A DNA stretch of 64,000 nt from positions 124,001 to 188,000 of the forward strand of contig NZ_JAVRHN010000003.1 in NCBI RefSeq assembly GCF_031846645.1, written 5' to 3'. The notes beneath the pieces were generated by a model. That model saw only the letters and a list, made by a program, of their open reading frames with translations. It had not been told where the DNA came from and searched no databases. Below, one piece after another: positions 26,809 to 35,122 of the stretch; positions within the stretch are counted from its first letter, which is position 1; each line of letters begins with the position of its first letter. Both the position numbers and the translations under genes were made by a program. The stretch comes from Autumnicola psychrophila (GTDB lineage: Bacteria; Bacteroidota; Bacteroidia; Flavobacteriales; Flavobacteriaceae).

Positions 26809-27206
26809 TTAAGAATCTTTTTCTTCATTAAGCTTTTGATAAAGATCACCAAACAATCCTATGTAGGAACTTCTTATATCAATAATTATCTCTTTAGCTG
26901 TTTCTTCATTATAGGTATGACTGGTTAAATTTCTGCTTTTATGCATTTTCATCCATCCTTTTCCATCATCCAAAAATCCATCCTGAAAACTTTGTTCAAT
27001 TACCGGGCGGGGACCAATAATGTCTACGTATCCCTTGTATTTCAGTAAATCCTGTAAAGTTTTCCAACTCAATTCATAAGTATATTCAAAAGCTTTAATC
27101 AGTCCTTGTTCTTCCATCTCATTAAGCTCTTTTTCAGAAACAAATTTTTCAACTGTTTATATGCTTTGCTGAAATTGTGAAATCTTTGCTTCCACCGGAC
27201 ATCCAT
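26809..27206 (-). pseudogene. HEPN-domain protein (HepT/HI0074 family) with a 5' frameshift
   Basis: A HEPN nucleotidyltransferase-partner gene read from ATG 27204-27206 (MDVRWKQRFHNFSKAYKQL). The frame breaks at a run of five T (27145-27149; five A on the coding strand): adding one A restores KKFVSEKELNE and joins the rest, which continues from a possible internal ATG at 27115-27117 as 102 residues. The downstream part keeps the toxin signature RX4HXY as RNLTSHTY (residues 62-69 of that part). Either the gene is a pseudogene, the break is a base-calling error in a homopolymer, or translation restarts at 27117 to give a shortened protein. The MNT gene follows by 3 bp. Confidence 0.75.
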
Positions 27207-27256
27207 TGTCATAATAACTAATTAATTGATATTAAAGATACAATTTTCTTCTGAAG

Positions 27257-29443
27257 CTATTTCTTCTTCATTGCCTGCACCAACTCCAATTGCTCTATAG
27301 CAACCGAAGTGGTAAACATTCCGTAATTTACGATTGCTTTCCCTTTCTCAATCTTGTCTAGTGTACCAACAGATTTACTGTCTTCCAGCCTTACGCGATC
27401 TCCAATTCTAAGTGTTGCTTTCGGTTTATTGGCTTCTTTTTTGGCTACAGCTTTCTGTTTCTCTTTTTCTTCCTTTTTCTGTTTCCTTATCGGCTCAATT
27501 TTCTTCGCTACTTCCTGCTGAACTTTTTTCTCTTCGGCTTTTTTCGCTCTTCGTTGTTTGGCCGATTCTTTCTTACGCTTGGAATTTTCAATTTCCACCA
27601 ACTTTAGAAATTCGCCAATAAGTTCCTTTTTCTTCTTATCAACAAAGTATTTTTCGCTTATATCATTAATTTTTTGACCAATGTATATAAGACGCTGGTT
27701 GGTATCAAAAAGCTCCTGATAACTCTCCAATTTCTGCTGAACGCGGGTATTTGTTTCTTCCAGCTTATCCTTTTCCTTAGCGGCTTTTAGTTCTTTATCC
27801 TTTAAAGAATCGGTGGTTTTCTGAAGGTTAGACCTTTCCTTTTGAAGTTTTGCTATGCTCTGATCAAACCTAATTTTTCCGCGCTCCACCTTCTTTTTAG
27901 AACGATTGATTAAACTGAAAGGGATTCCGTTTTTTTGGGCAACTTCAAAAGTGAAGGAACTTCCTGCTTCTCCCACGCGCAATTTAAACATGGGCTCCAA
28001 ACTGTGAGAATCAAACAACATATTGGCGTTGCTCATATCTGGCAATTCTCCTGCCAGCTTTTTTAGATTGGCATAATGCGTCGTAAGAATTCCGAAAGAT
28101 TCTTTTTCATAAAAAACTTCAAGGAAAGTTTCTGCCAGTGCGCCACCAAGTTCTGGATCACTTCCGGTTCCAAATTCATCGATAAGAAAGAGTGTATTTT
28201 CGTCACACTTCCTAAGAAATTTCTTCATATTCTTCAGTCGGTAACTGTAGGTGCTTAAATGATTTTCAATGGACTGATTATCCCCAATATCTGTCAAAAT
28301 CTTATCGAAAAATGACATTCTGCTGTACTCGTGTACGGGAACAAGAATTCCGCTCTGCAGCATTAACTGAAGTAAACCTACAGTTTTAAGCGTAATACTT
28401 TTACCGCCGGCATTTGGTCCTGAAATTACAATGATTCGGTTATCATTTGCCATCTCGATCGTCTGCGGATAGGTTTTCTTTCCGGTTCTTTTATTAGAAA
28501 GCAGCAGAAGGGGGTGATAAGCATCTTTTAACTGAATCTCCCGGTCCTCAGAAATCTTAGGCAGAATCCCGTTCATTTTGTCCGCATACTTTGCCTTTCC
28601 AGAAATCACATCTATCTCACTCAGCAGTTCCTGGTAATCGATAAGCAGCTCGCGGTAAGGCCGCACAAAATTAGTAAGTTCCTTTAGAATCCGGTTAATC
28701 TCTTCCTTTTCTTCATACTGAAGATTATTGAGTTCCCGTGTAAAATGAAAGGTGGATTCCGGCTGAATGTAAACGATACTTCCGGTTTTGGAATTCCCCA
28801 TAATTCCGCCCTTTACCTTTCTTCGGTACATGGCTTTCACGGCTAAAACACGCACGTTTTCAACAACACTCTCCTTAATTTCATCAAGATAACCATAGCC
28901 GTTATAAGTGGTAAGAGCTGAAGTAAAACTGGAATTGATCTTTCCTTTTACCGAATTTATAGAGCGCCTGGTTTCCTGCAACAGGGGAGAGGCATCGTCC
29001 TTAATCTCACCAAATTTATCGACCACTTTTCCTATTCGCTCAATCAATTCAGTGGTATATTCTACTTCTGAAGTGGTTTGATAAAGTGAAGGATAAATTT
29101 CCCTGAATTTTCTGAAATATCGCAACTGCATATTTACAGTTTCAGAAATAGAAGCTATTTTCCTGAAGCCGCTGACTTCAAGAACAGAATCTTCAATGTT
29201 TAGAAGCTTTATTTCATTTTCAATAGTATCGAATCCGTGATTGGGAATCGGACTTTCCTGAGTTTTGGATTTTACATATTCGTTCGTTTGATGTAGTCCG
29301 AAATATGTCTTTTTATAAGTGGAATATGGTTTTATTTCCAGGGCCTTTTCTTTCCCTTTTCCTGTGATACAAAGCGTGCTGATTTGCTCACGTACAACCG
29401 GAAATTCAAGATCAATAAGACTCTTCGATGTGATTTTAATCAT
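27257..29443 (-). CDS. MutS2-type DNA mismatch/recombination ATPase lacking Smr
   Basis: A 728-residue MutS-family ATPase. The core is complete: Walker A GPNAGGKSITLKT, Walker B FLIDEFGTGSDPELGGAL, and the LTTHYANLKKLA signature. A long lysine/glutamate-rich coiled coil follows (about 500-660), then a short KOW-like end RIGDRVRLEDSKSVGTL. MutS2 proteins normally finish with an Smr nuclease domain; here no Smr motif is seen, so the product may bind branched DNA or collided ribosomes without cutting. It is divergent from ung with overlapping promoter boxes. It is called MutS2-like and not MutS because the mismatch-recognition domain I is missing. Confidence 0.9.
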   Translation of the reverse strand: MIKITSKSLIDLEFPVVREQISTLCITGKGKEKALEIKPYSTYKKTYFGLHQTNEYVKSKTQESPIPNHGFDTIENEIKLLNIEDSVLEVSGFRKIASISETVNMQLRYFRKFREIYPSLYQTTSEVEYTTELIERIGKVVDKFGEIKDDASPLLQETRRSINSVKGKINSSFTSALTTYNGYGYLDEIKESVVENVRVLAVKAMYRRKVKGGIMGNSKTGSIVYIQPESTFHFTRELNNLQYEEKEEINRILKELTNFVRPYRELLIDYQELLSEIDVISGKAKYADKMNGILPKISEDREIQLKDAYHPLLLLSNKRTGKKTYPQTIEMANDNRIIVISGPNAGGKSITLKTVGLLQLMLQSGILVPVHEYSRMSFFDKILTDIGDNQSIENHLSTYSYRLKNMKKFLRKCDENTLFLIDEFGTGSDPELGGALAETFLEVFYEKESFGILTTHYANLKKLAGELPDMSNANMLFDSHSLEPMFKLRVGEAGSSFTFEVAQKNGIPFSLINRSKKKVERGKIRFDQSIAKLQKERSNLQKTTDSLKDKELKAAKEKDKLEETNTRVQQKLESYQELFDTNQRLIYIGQKINDISEKYFVDKKKKELIGEFLKLVEIENSKRKKESAKQRRAKKAEEKKVQQEVAKKIEPIRKQKKEEKEKQKAVAKKEANKPKATLRIGDRVRLEDSKSVGTLDKIEKGKAIVNYGMFTTSVAIEQLELVQAMKKK

Positions 29444-29456
29444 AGTAATTTTTCCC

Positions 29457-29464
29457 TACTTTTG
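29457..29464 (+). promoter_or_regulatory. Candidate -7 box TACTTTTG before ung
   Basis: An exact TAnnTTTG match 26 bp upstream of the ung ATG. It sits 8 bp from the opposite-strand box for the mutS2-like gene. Confidence 0.55.
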
Positions 29465-29472
29465 AGGCTCTG

Positions 29473-29480
29473 CAAATTTA
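29473..29480 (-). promoter_or_regulatory. Candidate -7 box TAAATTTG before the mutS2-like gene
   Basis: An exact TAnnTTTG match on the minus strand 29 bp upstream of the ATG at 29443. The two divergent boxes are interleaved, so RNA polymerase probably cannot occupy both at once. Confidence 0.55.
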
Positions 29481-29490
29481 CTCAATTATA

Positions 29491-30156
29491 ATGAAGGTAG
29501 AAATAGCCCCGGGTTGGAAAAAAAAGTTAAATGAAGAATTCGAAAACCCTTATTTCCAGAATCTTGCTGCTTTTGTAAAAGATGAATACGAAAACCATAA
29601 ATGTTTTCCTGCAGGCAGGAATATTTTTGCTGCTTTTGAATTTTCAAAATTTGAAGATACCAAAGTGGTTATCCTTGGACAAGATCCTTACCACGGAATT
29701 GGACAGGCCCACGGACTTGCTTTTTCTGTAAAAGAAGATGTACAGGTGCCACCTTCGCTAAAAAACATCTTCAGGGAGATTGAAACCGACCTGGGAAAAC
29801 CTGTACCCGATAATGGCAATTTAGAGCGGTGGGCTAAACAGGGCGTTTTGCTACTAAATGCAACTTTAACCGTAAGAGCACACGAGGCAGGTTCTCATCA
29901 AAACAAAGGTTGGGAACAATTTACAGACAGGGTGATCGAGATTATTTCTGCAGAGAAGGAAAATGTGGTTTTTTTGCTATGGGGCGGCTATGCCAAGAAA
30001 AAAGCAAAAAAAATTGATGCTTCAAAGCACCTGATTCTCACCAGCGGACACCCGTCGCCACTAAGCGCCAACAGAGGTTACTGGTTTTGCAATAAACACT
30101 TCAGTAAAGCCAATGAATACCTGAAAAACAAAGGAAAAGAACCTGTGGATTGGTGA
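29491..30156 (+). CDS. ung: Uracil-DNA glycosylase
   Basis: A 221-residue family 1 UDG that removes uracil from DNA to start base excision repair. The water-activating motif GQDPYHG is followed by GQAHGLAFSV, and the DNA-intercalation motif HPSPLSANRGYWF is near the C terminus; both are canonical. VLLLNATLTVRAHEAGSHQNKGWEQFTD is the usual middle segment (long in part, but typical). It shares a bidirectional promoter region with the MutS2-like gene, giving a small DNA-repair locus. A repeat-rich spacer follows. Confidence 0.97.
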   Translation: MKVEIAPGWKKKLNEEFENPYFQNLAAFVKDEYENHKCFPAGRNIFAAFEFSKFEDTKVVILGQDPYHGIGQAHGLAFSVKEDVQVPPSLKNIFREIETDLGKPVPDNGNLERWAKQGVLLLNATLTVRAHEAGSHQNKGWEQFTDRVIEIISAEKENVVFLLWGGYAKKKAKKIDASKHLILTSGHPSPLSANRGYWFCNKHFSKANEYLKNKGKEPVDW

Positions 30157-30626
30157 TATTTTTTGTAGGAAAAAAGTCCAGCTCGAAATTTGGCAATTAT
30201 CGACTTATTTCCAGGTATAATGTAAGAAGTACGGAAATTGATTTGAGATTTATTGAAAATAGCAAATTCATCTACTGATTTTTGAAATTTAAGCTGTTTT
30301 GCTTAAATCCACAAGGTTTTTGAAACCTTGTAGGAATCATCCAATCCTGCAAGGTCTTTTTTTGACCTTGTAGGTATTGCTTTTTCATTATATAAATTTA
30401 AAATAGCATCAGACTTCACAGTTTGAAGAATAGCGAACTATTAAAATAAGAGGGGACTTGATAATGGCAATTATCGCACTGCGTTATTAGAAAATTCTGA
30501 AGGAACTATGGATCTTAGCACGAGACCACTCAGGTTTTCAAAACCAGTGAGGTCTTAGATTCAGAAAAAACAAGAACAACATTTGACAGTTATCGATCTG
30601 CTGTTGTCAAGAGTTCCCAAAAAAGA
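30157..30626. repeat. Repeat-rich intergenic region after ung
   Basis: A 470-bp spacer with no gene. It holds a hairpin ACAAGGTTT/AAACCTTGT (30311-30331), a second CAAGGTC/GACCTTG (30350-30370), an imperfect hairpin AGACC...GGTCT (30523-30555), and three copies or partial copies of the dispersed repeat (30183-30203, 30461-30477, 30581-30598). The two CAAGGT hairpins share sequence and look like tandem copies of one flavobacterial intergenic repeat. Confidence 0.65.
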
Positions 30627-30660
30627 TTAAGGATCGAAAATGGCCATTTTCGATCCTTAA
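30627..30660. repeat. Perfect 34-bp palindrome
   Basis: Two 17-bp arms form a perfect inverted repeat with no spacer; the left arm is TTAAGGATCGAAAATGG and the right arm is its exact reverse complement. It contains the core of the dispersed repeat (CGAAAAT ... ATTTTCG). It ends 20 bp before the stop codon of the convergent beta-barrel gene. It may act as a bidirectional terminator or a protein-binding site, but no T tract of more than five bases adjoins it. Confidence 0.85.
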
Positions 30661-30680
30661 TGTAATCTTCTATTTTTTAA

Positions 30681-31250
30681 CTAAAACCTGTAGCCCAGGT
30701 TTACCATAAACTGACCGATAATTTCCGGGGCTGAATTATTAAATAAATTTCTTCCAATTCCCCCGCTAAGATCAAGCAGAAACCCTCCTGAAGAAATAAA
30801 TTTCCCGCCCAGACCAAAACCTATGGCAAAGTCGGTGTAATTGTCCGTATCCCATTCGGATTCCCCGGTGCCGGAGTTGTGCCAATATTCTGTTTCGTAT
30901 TCTCCTGAGGATAACATTCCAAAGCCATGAACATAGAATCCGCGGGCATAGCTGGAACTAAAAAAATGTTTGTACTTCCCGGTTACCGAAACGTCTTTGT
31001 AATAGGCTTCGTCGTAATAGTCCTTGTTGAAGTGTAGAAATAATTCCGTAGACCAGGTGGAATTCTCATTAATAACTCTTTCATAGGAAAAATCTAGGAT
31101 CCCAAAAGTTACCAGGTTAAATGCATTAAGGCTTAATTCATTTTTTGAAATGTCACGCGTGTCGACTGCGGTGGTTTCTTCTTCAGTTGTTTGTGCAAGT
31201 GCAGTAAAACCAAGACATAGGAATGCCAGCAGGCAGATAGTTTTTTTCAT
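30681..31250 (-). CDS. Outer-membrane beta-barrel protein
   Basis: A 189-residue protein with a signal peptide (MKKTICLLAFLCLGFTALAQ, cleaved after Ala-Gln around 19-20). The mature part begins with a Thr/Glu-rich linker and then shows amphipathic strands with many Tyr, Phe and Gly, ending in NLGYRF with terminal Phe, as required for outer-membrane insertion. It resembles small flavobacterial membrane barrels (DUF3575-like); I cannot name a family firmly. It starts 24 bp downstream of the solute-binding-like gene, so it may be the third gene of the ppk operon. Confidence 0.75.
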   Translation of the reverse strand: MKKTICLLAFLCLGFTALAQTTEEETTAVDTRDISKNELSLNAFNLVTFGILDFSYERVINENSTWSTELFLHFNKDYYDEAYYKDVSVTGKYKHFFSSSYARGFYVHGFGMLSSGEYETEYWHNSGTGESEWDTDNYTDFAIGFGLGGKFISSGGFLLDLSGGIGRNLFNNSAPEIIGQFMVNLGYRF

Positions 31251-31274
31251 TTTATGATGTATTGATTGATGATG

Positions 31275-32135
31275 TTAAAACTGCTGCAAACTATATAATA
31301 TTTCTGAACTTTTGACTTTTTTATTTATAAGTTTTAACTGTAATAATTTTTCCTGAACTTCAGTGATTTCTACATCAGATAATTGGCTGCTGCTCCAATT
31401 GGTCAGCTTTAACCATTTTCTAATATCTTCCAGCTTTTGATTATAACGCTCGGCTAAAATCTTATCAATTTCCGGAATTTCTTTAAAATTTGCTGTTTTA
31501 CGGTTTAAAACCTCTAGCATCGTATGGATTCGCTGGGAATTATATTTTAGAACTTCATCTCTTACAGCAATCACAAAACACGGCCATGGGGTAGGGCAGT
31601 CTGCAATTAATCTGAAGGTATGATTATCTACCAGCGGCTTTGTGGTAAAATGTTCCCACATAAAATATTGTGCTTTATCTTCGTTTAAAGCTTTAACAGC
31701 ACCATCGATATCTTTTACGATCTCAAAATCGAGATCATCAACATTCCAATTATTATTTTGAGCATTTACATAAGCCATTAGATGTGAACCGGAACCTTCC
31801 CTGCTAATCGCAGCTTTAGTATGCTGGAGGTCTGCACTGTTTTTATAAGGTGAATCGGCGGCTACGTGTATTCCCCAGATAAGCGGAGAACCTATATACG
31901 TCTGTACTATTTTTGCATAGTTTCCATTTAAGATGTCCCTTGTGATCCCTTCAGTTAAAATAACGGCTGCGTCTATTTCTCCGGAACGAAGGGCATTATT
32001 CATAGCACCTGTACCGCCTGGAAAATCTTTCCAGATCACGTTTATTTCCTCTTTATTAAATTCATTTTCTTCTATGCACAAATGCCACGGAAGGTTAAAA
32101 TGCTCTGGTACACCGCCAATTCTTATGGATTTCAT
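31275..32135 (-). CDS. Solute-binding-protein-like (SsuA/THI5 type), no signal peptide
   Basis: A 286-residue protein with the type 2 periplasmic-binding fold. The text KSIRIGGVPEHFNLPW, DFPGGTGAMNNALRSGEIDAAVILTEG and AAISREGSGSHLMAYV fits ABC-type sulfonate/thiamine-precursor binding proteins. Unusually it starts directly at the fold, with neither signal peptide nor lipobox, and no ABC permease or ATPase is near. Its start overlaps the ppk stop by 4 bp, so the two are translationally coupled. A cytoplasmic small-molecule binding or sensing role linked to phosphate metabolism is possible; this is inference. Confidence 0.8.
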   Translation of the reverse strand: MKSIRIGGVPEHFNLPWHLCIEENEFNKEEINVIWKDFPGGTGAMNNALRSGEIDAAVILTEGITRDILNGNYAKIVQTYIGSPLIWGIHVAADSPYKNSADLQHTKAAISREGSGSHLMAYVNAQNNNWNVDDLDFEIVKDIDGAVKALNEDKAQYFMWEHFTTKPLVDNHTFRLIADCPTPWPCFVIAVRDEVLKYNSQRIHTMLEVLNRKTANFKEIPEIDKILAERYNQKLEDIRKWLKLTNWSSSQLSDVEITEVQEKLLQLKLINKKVKSSEILYSLQQF

Positions 32136-34183
32136 GAAGTATGTTTTTCTTTTAAGTAGTTATACATTTCGTACTGTGAGCGTACGGCTTTTTCCCCTTC
32201 AACACGTTCTACATATTTATTCTCTTCGGAAGCATCCTGAATTCTTGCTTTGACATTATCTTTTAACTGTATGTCCAGCAATTCCTTAAATTCTCTCGCA
32301 ATATCTTTATCCAGAACCGGGGAAATAACCTCTATACGCCTGTCGAGATTTCTGCTCATAAGATCTGCACTTCCATAATAGATTTTTTCGTCTCCCCCGT
32401 TTTCAAAAATATAGATCCTGCCATGTTCCAGGTATCGATCCACCACACTCGTCATATAAATATTTTCACTTATTCCTTTAATTCCAGGGATAAGGCAGGT
32501 AAATCCTCGAACTAACAATCTTATTTTGACACCAGAATTACTTGCTTTATAAAGAAGTTCCACCATTTCAGGGTCTTCCAGGCTATTCATTTTAGCAGTA
32601 ATTTTTGCTTTCTTTCCTTCCCTGGCATTTTCTATCTCATTATATATAAGCTTTGTAAATTCCTGTCGGGTCGAAAATGGGGATATTAGGAGGTTCTTTT
32701 CCCTGGGAACAATTAATTCTCCTTCCAGAACTTTAAAAAGCCTTAGCAGCTCCTTCGCTATCTTTTGATTGGCAGTAAAAATGGCGTGATCACAGTAAAT
32801 TTCAGAAGTTTCGCTATTAAAGTTCCCGGTACCTATGTAGGAATAATTTACACTTTCGCCATTTTCCATTCTCTGGATAAGCATTATTTTAGAATGGACC
32901 TTTACCTTGGGATAACTGTAAATTACATTAGCTCCTTTTTCCTCAAATTTTCTTCCCCAGATAATGTTGTTCTTTTCATCAAAACGTGCTTTTGCTTCTA
33001 CAAAAACGGTAACATTTTTGCCCTTTTCAAGAGCTTCAAGAAGAGAGGAAGTCAGTTTGGATTCATCAGCAACACGATAAAGGGAAATTTTAATATCAGT
33101 TACGTCTTTATCCTGAACGGCTTGTTCAAGAAAATTCTCGACATAATCAAAGGACATGTATGGAAAATGTAAGGCCTGATCCTTTTCCGCAATTACAGAA
33201 AAATAATCGTTAGACTTTTCGAGTACTTTGTGAGGAATAGGAGGAAGTTTCTCAAAATGTAGTTCAGGATTATTCGTAGGATCGGGAAAGGAGAAAAAAT
33301 CATTGAAATTATGATATTTTCCCCCCGGCATCATATCTATTTTCCCCAGGTTAAGAAGCTTTCGGGTTTTTTTCTGCACCTCTTTAGGCATTTGTGCATC
33401 ATAAAGTAACCTGGTAGGTTGCCCGCTGGTTCGTTGCTTCAGGGAATCATAGATTTTTTCAGCTAAAGGACCATCGTATATATCGTCAATGTAAAGTTCG
33501 GCATCCCTGGAAAGTTTGATTTCATAAATTCCGGTAATCTCCTCCTCCGGAAATATGGTGTGTAGCTCAAAACGCACAATTTCGTCCAAAAAAGTAACGG
33601 TCTTTTGGTTTTTATCTTTTAGCTCTACAAATCTTCCGCAGGAATCAACGGGAATGTTTACCAGCCCAAGTTTATTTTCGTTCTGAAAAGTTACAAGAAA
33701 ATAAAGGGTAGCATTTTCAAGAAAAAGTTCATTTTCTTCATCCAGATTTAAAAGCCTGGATTTTATGTGTTTCGAAATTTCCTTTTGAAATAGATCTACG
33801 GCGAACTTCTTTTGTTCGGCATTAAAATGGGAAGATTCAATCAAATAAATATCGTGGTGGGCAAGTTCCGGAATGATTTGTTTATAATAAATTTCTCCAA
33901 ATTTCTCCTGCTGTCGTTTTACTTCTTCAAGAATTTCCTTAGTTAATTTAGTGGGCTTTAAGGCAAGTTTTTTTCTCAGACTTTTTTCTACCTTCTTCAT
34001 TTGCCGAAGTTGAGAAACCCTTACCCTGAAATATTCATCTAAATTTGAAGAGAAAATTGCCAAAAAACGGATACGTTCGTATAGAGGATTTAATTTGTCT
34101 TCGGCCTCCTGCAAAACCCTTTCGTTAAAGCTCAACCAGTTAAGGTCACGATGTCTATAGTGGCTTCTTTCAGGTTTCTGCAT
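32132..34183 (-). CDS. ppk1: Polyphosphate kinase 1
   Basis: A 683-residue PPK1, which makes inorganic polyphosphate reversibly from ATP. The N-terminal domain starts HYRHRDLNWLSFNERVL; the catalytic head region includes VKVHSKIMLI with the first active histidine, YIGTGNFNSETSEIYCDH, and the second domain with DRYLEHGRIYIFENGG and SADLMSRNLDRRIEV. Both PLD-like HxK sites are visible. It starts the operon with a solute-binding-like gene (4-bp overlap) and a beta-barrel gene, and has its own -7 box (34199-34206). It may sit in the same run as the phosphorylase upstream, 68 bp away. Confidence 0.95.
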   Translation of the reverse strand: MQKPERSHYRHRDLNWLSFNERVLQEAEDKLNPLYERIRFLAIFSSNLDEYFRVRVSQLRQMKKVEKSLRKKLALKPTKLTKEILEEVKRQQEKFGEIYYKQIIPELAHHDIYLIESSHFNAEQKKFAVDLFQKEISKHIKSRLLNLDEENELFLENATLYFLVTFQNENKLGLVNIPVDSCGRFVELKDKNQKTVTFLDEIVRFELHTIFPEEEITGIYEIKLSRDAELYIDDIYDGPLAEKIYDSLKQRTSGQPTRLLYDAQMPKEVQKKTRKLLNLGKIDMMPGGKYHNFNDFFSFPDPTNNPELHFEKLPPIPHKVLEKSNDYFSVIAEKDQALHFPYMSFDYVENFLEQAVQDKDVTDIKISLYRVADESKLTSSLLEALEKGKNVTVFVEAKARFDEKNNIIWGRKFEEKGANVIYSYPKVKVHSKIMLIQRMENGESVNYSYIGTGNFNSETSEIYCDHAIFTANQKIAKELLRLFKVLEGELIVPREKNLLISPFSTRQEFTKLIYNEIENAREGKKAKITAKMNSLEDPEMVELLYKASNSGVKIRLLVRGFTCLIPGIKGISENIYMTSVVDRYLEHGRIYIFENGGDEKIYYGSADLMSRNLDRRIEVISPVLDKDIAREFKELLDIQLKDNVKARIQDASEENKYVERVEGEKAVRSQYEMYNYLKEKHTS

Positions 34184-34198
34184 AAATTCGTTTTAGCT

Positions 34199-34206
34199 CA
34201 AAAATA
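34199..34206 (-). promoter_or_regulatory. Candidate -7 box TATTTTTG before ppk1
   Basis: An exact TAnnTTTG match on the minus strand 15 bp before the ATG at 34183. It predicts a very short leader of under 10 nt. Confidence 0.5.
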
Positions 34207-34251
34207 CAAAGAAGGCAGCTCCACAGATATAATTTTCTGTTAATTTAGAAT

Positions 34252-35121
34252 TTAATCAGTAAGCTTATCCAGGCAATATTTTATGAGCCTTTCCACTACT
34301 AATTTGGGATTTTTACTGAATTCTCCTGTAGCGCGATTGGCAATTACTGCATTCATGGAAACCGCTCTATGCCCCAACAATTTCGACAGTCCATAGATGC
34401 CAGAAGTTTCCATTTCCAGATTCGTAATCTTTTCACCTTTATAAGAAAAATCTGAAAGTTTTCGGTTCATGTACGGGTCCTGTAGTGCAAGTCGCAAAAT
34501 TCTCCCCTGCGGACCATAAAATCCCACGTTTGTAGCTGTAATTCCTTTGTGTACTTCATTAGAATCCAGCTTCCCGGCAAGATTTTTATCATTCTCCACG
34601 ACGTATGGTACAGATTTCTTCGGAGACCAATCCAAATGCTTCACAAGCGCTTCAGCAAACTCCATATCCTGAATATGGTTGCTGTCGTAGAAATGAAGGA
34701 GAGAATCAAACCCAACTCCGGCTTTGCTCATTAAAAAAGAATCAACAGGAACATCCGGCTGAATAGAGCCAGTAGTTCCAATCCTGATAATATCCAGCTG
34801 TCTTAGATCTTTTCTTAGTGTTCTCTTCTCAAAATCGATGTTCACCAGCGCATCCAGTTCATTAAAAACAATATCGATATTATCTGTTCCTATTCCGGTA
34901 GAAATCACGCTAAGACGCTTTCCCTTATAGGTACCGGTTTGGGTATGGAATTCCCTTTTTCTTACCTTAAATTCTATATTATCAAAATGTGCGGCTACTT
35001 TATCTACCCTGTCAGGATCCCCAACTACAATTACCGTATTTGCCAGGTGTTCGGGTAAAAGATTAAGGTGATATATACTGCCGTCAATATTTAATATAAA
35101 TTCTGAAGCTGCTAAACTCAT
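34252..35121 (-). CDS. Nucleoside phosphorylase (uridine phosphorylase-like)
   Basis: A 289-residue PNP/UDP family enzyme that splits a nucleoside with phosphate to give ribose 1-phosphate and base. The phosphate-binding VVGDPDRVDKV is near the N terminus, STGIGTDNIDIVFNEL and IRIGTTGSIQPDVPV form the core, and TNLEMETSGIYGL holds the base/ribose glutamate. It begins 1 bp after the DUF1835 gene and ends 68 bp before ppk1. Uridine is the most likely substrate by similarity, but adenosine or other nucleosides cannot be ruled out. Confidence 0.9.
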   Translation of the reverse strand: MSLAASEFILNIDGSIYHLNLLPEHLANTVIVVGDPDRVDKVAAHFDNIEFKVRKREFHTQTGTYKGKRLSVISTGIGTDNIDIVFNELDALVNIDFEKRTLRKDLRQLDIIRIGTTGSIQPDVPVDSFLMSKAGVGFDSLLHFYDSNHIQDMEFAEALVKHLDWSPKKSVPYVVENDKNLAGKLDSNEVHKGITATNVGFYGPQGRILRLALQDPYMNRKLSDFSYKGEKITNLEMETSGIYGLSKLLGHRAVSMNAVIANRATGEFSKNPKLVVERLIKYCLDKLTD

Positions 35122-35122
35122 A

